Positions 35,251 to 42,955 of a stretch of 64,000 nucleotides of DNA are shown in pieces. The notes beneath the pieces were generated by a model. It did no database searches. It saw nothing but the letters and a program-made list of their open reading frames with translations, and was not told the origin of the DNA. The translations under genes were made by a program, and so were the position numbers. Numbering within the stretch: position 1 is the stretch's first letter; each line of letters opens with the position of its first letter. Source of the DNA: G963665495 sp963677785 (GTDB lineage: Bacteria > Desulfobacterota > Desulfovibrionia > Desulfovibrionales > Desulfovibrionaceae); the NCBI GenBank assembly GCA_963677785.2, contig CAXXDH010000003.1:434001-498000 (forward strand), given 5' to 3'.

Positions 35251-36930
35251 ATGCAAATGCCATCCGTACGCGCCCAGACAGGCCATCTCAAGACCATCTA
35301 CGCGGATCCCTCGTGCGCGGGCAACCCGTGTCCGCAAGCCCCCAAGGACATCCTGTGCCCGGGCAACACCTTTGTCGTCTGCGTGCGCCTTGCGAACGGC
35401 CACGTGCAGGAGGCCTGGAGCACCGGCAGGATGATGCGCAACATGAACGTGCTGCTGCAGGGATCGCTGGACGCCCAGGGCGTGCCCCAGTTCATGCAGC
35501 AGGCGCACTGCCTCTGCAACGACGGCCACGCGCTGGCCGCGGTACGGGCGCTGGAGGATCTGGCCGGATTCACGCCGCCGCGCAACGCCTTGCTGGTCCG
35601 CAGTCTGGTGCAGGCGCTGCGCTGCATTCAGGAGCATCTGCTGCACGTCTATCAATTTCGCCTTTCCGACTGGGTGTGCCTGGAACCGGCCCTGCGCGCC
35701 GATCCGCTGCGGACCGCGTATCTTGTGGACCATCCGAAACAGGAAGCCGGGTACTTTTACAACGCGCAGGAGCGGTTGCAGAGCCTGGCCCAGAGCCCCG
35801 AACTGTTCGGCGGAAGCTGCACGGCCCATCCGGATTACCAGGGCCCGGACTCACTCCATCTGGCTCTCCACGCGCACGCCCTGGACGCGCTGCAGACACG
35901 GGCCCTGCTCAACAAGGCCCTGAGCCTGCTGGGCTGCGGCAGCGACGGCGACGGTTACAGAGCCTACCAGCTGGGCGGCCTGCCCGAAGATCTGGACCTC
36001 GGTTCCCCGGTTCGGGAACAGCTGCGCGAACTGCTGCAGCGCTGCCAGTCCTTTGTGAACCAGGTCTTTCTGCCGGATCTCGAACTGCTGACCGGACCGT
36101 ACGCCCATTGGGCCAACAACGGCGCCGTGGACTCGTTTCTCTCCTGGGGTGATTTTGCCCTGCCGTTCGGGGAAGGCACCGTCTTTCCGCAAGGCATAGT
36201 CACCACAAACTGCAGAAGCGATGGCGACCGTGCCTGGGACATGCGTAAACCCTGTTCGGATGCGATCCAGGAAGACACGGAGCCGGACTGGTCCACGGCG
36301 GACCGCTACCGCTACCGGCTGGAATTCGGAACGGACGGACCGCGTTTCCGTTGGGGCGACGGAGCGTTCAACTGGCTTTCCGCACCACGCCACCAGGGCG
36401 AACCCTGCGAAACCGGCCCCCTGGCCCGTGTCCTGGCGGGCCTGATGCTGGGGCAGAAAGTGCTGCGCCGGGTCGCTGACAAAACCCTGGAGAATTGCGG
36501 ATTCCCTGTCGCGACCCTGAACTCCACCCTCGGACGGGTCCTGGCCCGAGGCATTGAGGCCGCGGTACTTACCCAGGCCTGCCTGGACTGGCTGGACGAA
36601 CTCGAAGCGTCCTTTGCCAAAGGCGACCAGTGCGTACGGGCGGAAGTCCGGCTGCCGTCCGAAGGCCAGGGGACGGGCCATGTGGAAGTGGCCCGCGGCA
36701 CCCTGGCCCACACCATCCGGCTGGAGAAGGACAAAATCGCCAGCCATGACTACCTGATTCCCTCGGTCTGGAATTTCTCCCCGCGTGATGCCCAAGGCAA
36801 GCACGGTCCGCTGGAACAGGCCCTGCTGGGCACGCCCGTAGACAACCCGGACCATCCGCTGGAAATCCTGCGTACGCTGCATGAGCTGGACCCTTGCAAC
36901 GCGTGCCACCTGGTGCTGGAACATGACTGA
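35251..36930 (+). CDS. [NiFe]-hydrogenase large-subunit homologue with altered metal-binding motifs
   Basis: 559 aa from the ATG seven bases after AGGAG. Residues 80-145 align clearly with group 1 large subunits: HALAAVRALEDLAG, then PPRNALLVRSLVQALR...EHLLHVYQFRLSDWV. The N-terminal metal motif, normally R-x-C-G-x-C-x3-H, reads QAHCLCNDGH: the first Ni-ligand position is His, Cys sits one residue later (C87), and the last Cys (C89) and H93 are kept. The C-terminal motif DPCNAC (C549, C552) is kept, but the following His is shifted and the protein ends after LVLEHD, so no cleavable tail is present. Extra Cys cluster near the N-terminus (C22, C27, C36, C44). No small subunit is encoded nearby. 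It begins an eight-gene run with HypCDE, so it may hold an Fe(CN)2CO-type centre; catalytic role unknown. Confidence 0.8.
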   Translation: MQMPSVRAQTGHLKTIYADPSCAGNPCPQAPKDILCPGNTFVVCVRLANGHVQEAWSTGRMMRNMNVLLQGSLDAQGVPQFMQQAHCLCNDGHALAAVRALEDLAGFTPPRNALLVRSLVQALRCIQEHLLHVYQFRLSDWVCLEPALRADPLRTAYLVDHPKQEAGYFYNAQERLQSLAQSPELFGGSCTAHPDYQGPDSLHLALHAHALDALQTRALLNKALSLLGCGSDGDGYRAYQLGGLPEDLDLGSPVREQLRELLQRCQSFVNQVFLPDLELLTGPYAHWANNGAVDSFLSWGDFALPFGEGTVFPQGIVTTNCRSDGDRAWDMRKPCSDAIQEDTEPDWSTADRYRYRLEFGTDGPRFRWGDGAFNWLSAPRHQGEPCETGPLARVLAGLMLGQKVLRRVADKTLENCGFPVATLNSTLGRVLARGIEAAVLTQACLDWLDELEASFAKGDQCVRAEVRLPSEGQGTGHVEVARGTLAHTIRLEKDKIASHDYLIPSVWNFSPRDAQGKHGPLEQALLGTPVDNPDHPLEILRTLHELDPCNACHLVLEHD

Positions 36931-37015
36931 CAGCGAAGCGGTACGCAGCACACAGGCTGAACAAGGCCCTTTTATTACGGATTATTCAACAGTCAACACG
37001 ATGGAAACAGACTCC

Positions 37016-38026
37016 ATGAACCGAGCAGAAATACTTGACGCGTTGCAAGACGCGGCCAATCAGGAGGCCTTGTTCGCCCGGGCCGACCAGGTACGGCGGA
37101 CCCAGGTGGGAGACACGGCCCAGTTGCGCGGAGTGGTGCATTTTTCCAACTACTGCCGCTGCAACGACCTCTATTGCGGACTGCTGCGTGACAACAACGC
37201 CTGCAAGCGTTTCCGCATGGATGTGAACCAGATCGTGGAAACGGCTCTGGCCATTGCCGAAGCCGGACTGCACACCGTGGTGCTGCAGTCGGGCGAGGAT
37301 ACGCACTATACGCGTGCCATGCTCTGCTCCATCATCGAGCGTATCCTGGAAAAAGCCGACGTGGCCATCACTCTGAGCCTGGGGCAGCGTTCGCGCGAGG
37401 ACCTGGAGGCCTTCCGGGACGCCGGGGCGCAGCGCTACCTGATGAAACACGAAACCATGAACCCGGAACTCTATGCGCGGATGCGCTCCGGGCTGCAGCT
37501 GCAGGACAGGCTGCGTTGCATCGACATGCTCCGGGAAGCGGGATTTCAGGTGGGCGTGGGCAACATTGTGGGGCTGCCCGGCCAGACCCTGGAGGATCTC
37601 TGCGAGGACATCCTCTTCTTTCAGGACTTCCAGCCGGACATGATCAACATCGGGCCCTTTATTCCGCACGCGCAGACCCCGCTCAAGGACGACCCCGCCG
37701 GGGACATCGAACTGATGCTGCGCGTCTTCGCTCTGACGCGTATCGTCACCGGAAACACGCACATGGCCGCGGCCAACACCGTGGCCACCCTGGATCCGGA
37801 CAACGGCCAGTTCCGGGCCCTGACCCAGGGCGGAGCCAATGTGATCATGCCCAACTGCAACCCGTTCCTGAAAAGCAAAACCGACAAGATCGAATACGAA
37901 TTTCAGATAACCACCCACAAGCGCTACGTCTCGGTGGACGAGGCCAGAAACGTCCTGGACCGCGCCGGGCGAACCGAAGGCAAAGGCAAGGGCCATTCAC
38001 TCAAAATGCAAGGAGAAGTGTTTTGA
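37016..38026 (+). CDS. HydE-like radical SAM protein with altered Cys motif
   Basis: 336 aa from MNRAEIL; ATGs at 36923 and 37001 are also possible. The N-terminal helix, LFARADQVRR and LRGVVHFSNYC match HydE/PylB/HmdB-type enzymes. The usual C-x3-C-x2-C motif is replaced by C47-R-C49-N-D-L-Y-C54: the middle Cys position is Asp and a Cys stands two residues earlier. Later blocks fit the family: TVVLQSGEDTHY, LSLGQRS, YLMKHETMNPELYARM, a VGNIVGLPGQTLEDLCEDI segment, INIGPFIPHAQTPL and a C-terminal MPNCNP. HydE acts in [FeFe]-cofactor assembly, HmdB in [Fe]-hydrogenase cofactor assembly; neither hydrogenase is encoded here. The NifH-like gene overlaps its stop (TTGA). Confidence 0.82.
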   Translation: MNRAEILDALQDAANQEALFARADQVRRTQVGDTAQLRGVVHFSNYCRCNDLYCGLLRDNNACKRFRMDVNQIVETALAIAEAGLHTVVLQSGEDTHYTRAMLCSIIERILEKADVAITLSLGQRSREDLEAFRDAGAQRYLMKHETMNPELYARMRSGLQLQDRLRCIDMLREAGFQVGVGNIVGLPGQTLEDLCEDILFFQDFQPDMINIGPFIPHAQTPLKDDPAGDIELMLRVFALTRIVTGNTHMAAANTVATLDPDNGQFRALTQGGANVIMPNCNPFLKSKTDKIEYEFQITTHKRYVSVDEARNVLDRAGRTEGKGKGHSLKMQGEVF

Positions 38027-38790
38027 TCAAGGTTGCTATCTACGGCAAAGGCGGCATCGGCAAATCCACGGTGACCTCCGGCATCTCCGCCGCCCTGGGC
38101 ATCGAAGGCTACAACGTCATGCAGCTGGGCTGCGACCCCAAGACCGATTCCACCATCAACCTGCTCGGCGGTACGCCCCCGCCGCCCATCCTGCAGTATC
38201 TACAGGAACACGGCCGGCCGGACAGCCTGGACGCCATTGTCCGGCGCGGCTTCGGCAACGTGGCCTGCCTGGAAGTGGGCGGCCCGACTCCGGGCGTGGG
38301 CTGTTTCGGCCGGGGCATGCTCACGGCCTTTGAGCTGCTGGACGAGATGGGCGCCTACGAAACCTACCGTCCGGACGTGGTGCTCTACGACATCCTGGCG
38401 GACATCGTCTGCGGCGGCATTGCCGTGCCCATGCGCGAAGGCTTCGCCGACAAGGTCTGCATCGTGACCTCGGGCGAAAAAATGGCCTTGCTGGCCGCCC
38501 GGAACATCATCCTGGCCCTGCGCAATTTCGCGGACCGCAACTACGCGGAGCTGGGCGGGCTGATCCTCAACTGCCGGGACATGGCCGACGAGGTCGAACG
38601 GGTGGAGGAATTCGCCCACGAAATGGAAACCTCGGTCATCGGCGTTATTCCGCGCGATACGGACATCCATGCCTATGAAGAGGAAGGCAAGACCATAGTG
38701 GAGGGCGACCGGACGCTGCCCACAGCGGGCCGGTTCTTTGACCTGGCCAAGACCATCGTCAACTTCGCGGACGCGCAAAACGCCGCCTGA
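38023..38790 (+). CDS. NifH-like ATP-dependent iron-sulfur reductase
   Basis: 255 aa from a TTG that overlaps the preceding stop, six bases after AGGAGA; no ATG is available before the P-loop. It has Walker A GKGGIGKST (8-16), the switch region GCDPKTDST, and both cluster-ligand motifs of the family: GPTPGVGC94FGRG and DILADIVC130GGIAVP. The Arg after the first Cys motif (R97), the ADP-ribosylation site in true NifH, is also kept. Such homodimers carry a [4Fe-4S] cluster between subunits and drive electrons to a NifDK-, BchNB-, CfbD- or Mar-type partner at the cost of ATP. The partners here are the next two genes. It is shorter than nitrogenase NifH and belongs to the NifH-like side branches (inference). 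Confidence 0.9.
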   Translation: MIKVAIYGKGGIGKSTVTSGISAALGIEGYNVMQLGCDPKTDSTINLLGGTPPPPILQYLQEHGRPDSLDAIVRRGFGNVACLEVGGPTPGVGCFGRGMLTAFELLDEMGAYETYRPDVVLYDILADIVCGGIAVPMREGFADKVCIVTSGEKMALLAARNIILALRNFADRNYAELGGLILNCRDMADEVERVEEFAHEMETSVIGVIPRDTDIHAYEEEGKTIVEGDRTLPTAGRFFDLAKTIVNFADAQNAA

Positions 38791-38815
38791 GACCGCGAGT
38801 CAGGAGGAAACATAC

Positions 38816-40114
38816 ATGGATTTAGAACACGCCCGGATTCGGGTGGAAGATCTGCGCCAAAAACCTGATTTCCCCTTTGCGCCGCTGGAGGGCGTGGGGC
38901 CCAACCTGGCGGGCTGGGGCGTCATCGAAACCTGCCTGCTGCTGCCCGAGTCCGTGGCCGTCATGGTGGGGCCTTCGGCCTGTCTGCGCCACTCGGCCTT
39001 CATGGCCCACGCCCGGGGCTTTACCGAACATTTCTACATGCTCTGCGTGTCCGAGCTGGACATGACCCTGGGCAACCATCTGGCCAAGGTGGAACAAGGC
39101 ATCGCCGACATCGCGGCCCGGCGCGATGAAAAAGTCCTGTTTCTCATCGTGGGCTGCCCGGACTACATCCTGGGTACGGACTTCACCGGCGTCATCAAGC
39201 GGCTGGAGGAATCCACGGGCAAACGGATCATCCTCGGCGCCATGGCGCCCATCACCATCGGCCTCAAAGACTCGCCTTTCACCTCGGCCTACACCTCGTT
39301 TTTCGATTTCCTCAAACACGAGACGCGCGTCCCCGACGACGGCGTGGTCAACCTGCTGGGCACCTTCATGCCGCTCGCGGATTCGAGCGAACTCTACGAA
39401 GTGCTGGCCGACGCGGGCATACAGGAAGTCCTGCAGATTCCCCTCTGCCGGGACCTGCAGGAATTCGCCCGTATGGCCCATGGCCGCGCCTCGGTGGTTC
39501 TGCATCCGCTGGCCAACGGCCTGAGCGGCCGCATGGAGCAGGAAATGGGCATCCCCACCTGCTTCGCGCCCACCTCCTACGGGTTCGCGGCCATTCACGA
39601 GCAGTACGCCAAGATCGCCGCAGCCGTGGGCCGGCCGCTCGAGCTGGAGCCTTACGAACAGGCCGCCCGAGAAGCCACCGAGCCCCTGCTCGCCGAGCTG
39701 CGCGGCAAGTCCGCGGCCGTGGGCTGCAGCATCAACGGCAGCCCCTTCGAACTGGCGCTGTTCCTGGTGGAAAACGGGCTGAACGTTGACACCATTTTCG
39801 CCCGGGGTACCATCAAGCCCTACGAATGGGGATTGATCGAACAGCTGCGTACCACCAGGCCGGACATCCTGGTCTACAACGCGTCCCATCCGGCGCTCTG
39901 CGGCCAGACCGCGCCCTTCGACCAGGTGGAGATCGCCTACGGCGTGGACGCGGGCATGTTCTGCGCCAACGCTGCCAACGTGCCGCTGTCGCGCTACCAG
40001 GAACAAAAATACGGCTTCGAGGCCACCGTCTGGATGCTCGAACAAACCCACGAAGCCCTGGAAAATCCCGTCAGCAACTACGACTGGATCTATAAACACA
40101 ACTTCTTAATTTAA
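38816..40114 (+). CDS. nitrogenase component 1-like subunit with three Cys cluster ligands
   Basis: 432 aa; AGGAGG lies nine bases before the ATG. The N-terminal domain has the family cysteine triad: VIETC40, MVGPSAC56LRHS and VGC114PDYILGTDFTGV, the positions that ligate the P-cluster or a [4Fe-4S] in NifD, BchN and relatives. Later parts show the alternating Rossmann-type domains of component 1 proteins (SAAVGCSINGSPFELALFL; PDILVYNASHP). The homocitrate/FeMo-co Cys and His ligand contexts of NifD are not recognisable, so a MoFe-type cofactor is unlikely. It should receive electrons from the NifH-like protein and pair with the following subunit. A repeat-rich gap of 166 bases separates it from the next gene. 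Confidence 0.82.
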   Translation: MDLEHARIRVEDLRQKPDFPFAPLEGVGPNLAGWGVIETCLLLPESVAVMVGPSACLRHSAFMAHARGFTEHFYMLCVSELDMTLGNHLAKVEQGIADIAARRDEKVLFLIVGCPDYILGTDFTGVIKRLEESTGKRIILGAMAPITIGLKDSPFTSAYTSFFDFLKHETRVPDDGVVNLLGTFMPLADSSELYEVLADAGIQEVLQIPLCRDLQEFARMAHGRASVVLHPLANGLSGRMEQEMGIPTCFAPTSYGFAAIHEQYAKIAAAVGRPLELEPYEQAAREATEPLLAELRGKSAAVGCSINGSPFELALFLVENGLNVDTIFARGTIKPYEWGLIEQLRTTRPDILVYNASHPALCGQTAPFDQVEIAYGVDAGMFCANAANVPLSRYQEQKYGFEATVWMLEQTHEALENPVSNYDWIYKHNFLI

Positions 40115-40124
40115 AATGAAAAGA

Positions 40125-40262
40125 TATGGCTCCGGACTCTCCAAAAACTTTTAACAAGCAGAAGTTGCGAGCAGTTAAACACACATACCCATACTGTACG
40201 CGGGTCCAGGGGGGCGTTCCCTCCTGGCCGGGGGGGCGGGGGCGGGCAGCCCCTGCGACGTT
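40125..40262. repeat. palindromic intergenic repeat (copy 4) inside the operon
   Basis: Begins ATGGCTCCGG...CTCCAAAAACTTTTAACA and ends with the cgcgggtccagg / cctggccggggg tail seen at 16490-16580. It separates the two nitrogenase-like subunit genes, the only large gap in the operon, and could reduce expression of the second subunit. Confidence 0.65.
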
Positions 40263-40280
40263 GCAGTATAAGGAAAGCAT

Positions 40281-41486
40281 ATGAAAGAATATCATCGCCT
40301 TCTTCCTCTGGCCACGGGGTATTTCGGCGTCAGTTCGGCCTTGTATGATTTCGACGGGCTGGTGGTTGTTTACGGTCCGGCGGGCGGAGCCTGGCACATC
40401 AATATTGAAGACGAGCCGCGTTGGTATCGCGGACAAGCCACCGTGGTAGGCGCGGGCCTGCTGGAAATGGACGTGATCCTTGGCAATGACGACAAGTTCA
40501 TCGCCAACATCGTGGAAACGGCCAAGGGCCTGAACCGCCGTTTCGTGGCTCTTTCCGGTACGCCCATTTCCGAGATCATCGGTACGGATCTCAAGGGATT
40601 CGCGCGTACCATAGAAAAACGTACGGGCCTGCCGGTGTTCATGGTGCCTACCGCGGGCTCCGAACCCTACCCCGAGGGCGCTTCAAAAGCCTTTCTGGCC
40701 CTGGCCGAAAAATTCATGGACCCGGCCGCGCCCAAGCGTCCCAAGGGCATCAACGTCCTGGGCGCCATCCACCTTTCCACGGGCAAGGAAGAACACATGG
40801 AACCGCTGTTTCTGGCCCTTGAGCAGGAGGGATTCGAACTGCTGGGACTGCTTTCCGGGTTGCGCCCCAGCCAGCCGGATCCGCTGGAAGGCGTGCGCGC
40901 GGCACCGGGCGCGGCGGTCAACGCGGTGGTCTCCAGTAGCGGCATTGCCCTGGCCGAGCGAATGTACGCGGATTACGGCATTCCTTACGTGGCGGGCATG
41001 CCCGTGGGATTCGCCGGACGCGAGGCTTTTCTGAACCTGCTGCAGGGGAAAAAGCCCGTCAACCCGCCCGAGCCGGAACGCCCGGCCTCCTGCCGCCACG
41101 CCCTGGTCATCGGCGAGCCCATGATCAGCTACGGCGTGCAGCACTGCCTGCGGCACGATTTCGGCGTCTCCAAGGTGGACGTGGTTTCGGTCACACCCAG
41201 CGATCCGCTGTTTCACGTGTCTGCCGGGCGTATCGGGCTGCTGGCCGAGCGCGGGCCTGACGACGTGGATACGGACGAGGAAAACCGCATCGCCACGCTG
41301 ATGCGCAACCCCAGCCTGGATATGATCGTAGCCGATCCCTGCTACCAGGCCCTGGCCGACGGTTCGGCCCGGTTCGTGCCCCTGCCGCACATCGCCATGA
41401 GCGCGCGTATCCATTGGGACATGCCCTACGAATACGCAGTGGACAAAGGCTACGACTACCTGGCCGGAAGCGCGTTTCACGGCTGA
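40281..41486 (+). CDS. nitrogenase component 1-like second subunit, lacking Cys ligands
   Basis: 401 aa; AAGGAAA precedes the ATG. The N-terminus (LATGYFGVSSALYDFDGLVVVYGPAGGAWH) fits the 'gp..C' loop of component 1 proteins, but has no Cys there; the first Cys is beyond residue 270. BchB-type subunits provide an Asp in this area, and D23/D25 are candidates (inference). Further family traits are LSGTPISEIIGTDLKGFARTIE and a C-terminal nucleotide-fold-like MIVADPCYQALADG. It probably forms a heterotetramer with the preceding subunit, with clusters ligated mostly by the latter. hypC follows 115 bases later. Confidence 0.75.
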   Translation: MKEYHRLLPLATGYFGVSSALYDFDGLVVVYGPAGGAWHINIEDEPRWYRGQATVVGAGLLEMDVILGNDDKFIANIVETAKGLNRRFVALSGTPISEIIGTDLKGFARTIEKRTGLPVFMVPTAGSEPYPEGASKAFLALAEKFMDPAAPKRPKGINVLGAIHLSTGKEEHMEPLFLALEQEGFELLGLLSGLRPSQPDPLEGVRAAPGAAVNAVVSSSGIALAERMYADYGIPYVAGMPVGFAGREAFLNLLQGKKPVNPPEPERPASCRHALVIGEPMISYGVQHCLRHDFGVSKVDVVSVTPSDPLFHVSAGRIGLLAERGPDDVDTDEENRIATLMRNPSLDMIVADPCYQALADGSARFVPLPHIAMSARIHWDMPYEYAVDKGYDYLAGSAFHG

Positions 41487-41601
41487 GGGGCAGAAATGCC
41501 TCCCAATACGCTTAACTGGTATCTGTTTCCCCTGAACAACCATACGCGCCGGGGGACGTGGAATCCCGATTTTGCCTGTATCCTATTGAATGGAGAATGC
41601 C

Positions 41602-41856
41602 ATGTGCTTAGCCATACCAGCTGAAATAGTCAGTATCCAGGGTGACGTGGCCACCTGCCGGGTGGATTGCGGCCAGACCACGGTCAAGGCGTCGTTGATG
41701 CTGCTGCCCGAACATCCGGATCCGGGCGAATATCTGATCATCCATGCGGGATTCGCGATGCGCGTTCTGGACCGCCGCCAGGCCGAAGAAAGCCTGCGGC
41801 TGCTGAACCAGGAAGCCGGGCGCGGCGCCGGGTATACGCCGGAGGCAGAGGGCTGA
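41602..41856 (+). CDS. hypC: HypC, chaperone of Fe(CN)2CO assembly
   Basis: 84 aa, starting MCLAIPAEIV as required because the N-terminal Cys2 holds the iron unit; the in-frame ATG 12 bases upstream is rejected for this reason. GGAGAA is the ribosome site. The rest is the small beta-barrel of the HypC/HupF family with YLIIHAGFAMRVLD. HypC carries the Fe(CN)2CO precursor with HypD and delivers it to a hydrogenase large subunit, here presumably the altered homologue at 35251-36930. hypD starts one base after its stop. Confidence 0.95.
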   Translation: MCLAIPAEIVSIQGDVATCRVDCGQTTVKASLMLLPEHPDPGEYLIIHAGFAMRVLDRRQAEESLRLLNQEAGRGAGYTPEAEG

Positions 41857-41857
41857 T

Positions 41858-42952
41858 ATGGGCTTGGAGATTCTCGAACGTTTCAGTGATCCGTTGTTGT
41901 GCCGCGAACTGTTGCGAAAACTCTCCAACGAGCTGCAGGGCGAACTGCGTTTCATGGAGGTCTGCGGTACGCATACCGTGGCCATTTTCCAGAGCGGGCT
42001 GCGCTCGCTGCTGCCCGAATCGGTCGTCCATCTGAGCGGTCCGGGCTGTCCGGTCTGCGTGACGCACGAGTCCGAGGTCAACGCCTTTCTGGACCTGGCC
42101 GGACGGGACGGCGTGATTCTGGCCACTTTCGGAGATTTGATGCGCGTGCCCGGACACGGCGGACGCAACCTGAAAAAAGCCGTGGCGGACGGCGCACGGG
42201 TCAAGGTGGTCTATTCGCCCATGGATACGCTGGAAATCGCTCGGGAGAACCCCGGCGACCAGGTCGTTTTCATCGGCGTGGGCTTCGAAACCACGGCGCC
42301 CACCATTGCTGCGACCATGCTCATGGCCAGGGAGCAAGGCATCGGCAATTTGCAGGTGCTCTGTTTTCACAAGACCGTTCCCCCGGCCCTGGAAGCCCTG
42401 ATGGCCGACCCGGCAACCAACATCGACGGCTTCATCCTGCCCGGCCACGTCTCCGCGGTCATCGGGCTCGCCCCCTACAAACCCATTGCCGAACGGTTTC
42501 ACAAGAGCGCGGTGGTCACCGGATTCGAACCCGCGGACATAGTCTCCTCGCTCGTACGTATGGTGGGCTGGCGCAACCAGGGTCTGGCCCACGTATCCAA
42601 CAACTATACGCGCGTGGTCAGCGACAACGGCAACCCCAAGGCCCTGGAAATCATGTACCAGGTGTTCGAGCCCTGCGACGCCTTGTGGCGCGGCCTGGGC
42701 CTGATTCCCGGCAGCGGTCTGCGCATCCGGTCCGAGTTCGAGCAGTTCGACGCGCTCAAACACTACGACATCGCCATCACGGAATCCCCGGCCCTGCCCG
42801 GCTGCAAATGCGGCAGCGTACTCAAGGGCCAGATCCGGCCGGACCAGTGCCCGTTGTTCAAAAAAGTCTGTACGCCCGCGGATCCTGTGGGGCCCTGCAT
42901 GGTCTCCACGGAAGGCAGCTGCGCGGCTTACTATAAATATCAGGTGGACTAA
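41858..42952 (+). CDS. hypD: HypD, iron-sulfur scaffold for Fe(CN)2CO
   Basis: 364 aa, normal for HypD. Motifs: FMEVCGTHT with the conserved Cys, HLSGPGCPVCVT, YSPMDTLEIA, GVGFETTAPT, CFHKTVPPAL, GFILPGHVSAVIG and the C-terminal cluster set with PGCKCGSVL and GPCMVSTEGSCAAYY. HypD binds a [4Fe-4S] and, with HypC, assembles iron with cyanide and CO. Three bases separate it from hypE. Confidence 0.97.
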   Translation: MGLEILERFSDPLLCRELLRKLSNELQGELRFMEVCGTHTVAIFQSGLRSLLPESVVHLSGPGCPVCVTHESEVNAFLDLAGRDGVILATFGDLMRVPGHGGRNLKKAVADGARVKVVYSPMDTLEIARENPGDQVVFIGVGFETTAPTIAATMLMAREQGIGNLQVLCFHKTVPPALEALMADPATNIDGFILPGHVSAVIGLAPYKPIAERFHKSAVVTGFEPADIVSSLVRMVGWRNQGLAHVSNNYTRVVSDNGNPKALEIMYQVFEPCDALWRGLGLIPGSGLRIRSEFEQFDALKHYDIAITESPALPGCKCGSVLKGQIRPDQCPLFKKVCTPADPVGPCMVSTEGSCAAYYKYQVD

Positions 42953-42955
42953 TTC

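Noticed and set aside
38023..41486. nitrogen-fixing nitrogenase, dark chlorophyll reductase, F430 (CfbCD) or methylthio-alkane reductase
   Set aside because: No FeMo-co ligands or nifENB; no bch genes; CfbD is a single subunit and is not accompanied by hyp genes; a NifB-type partner typical of Mar is absent.
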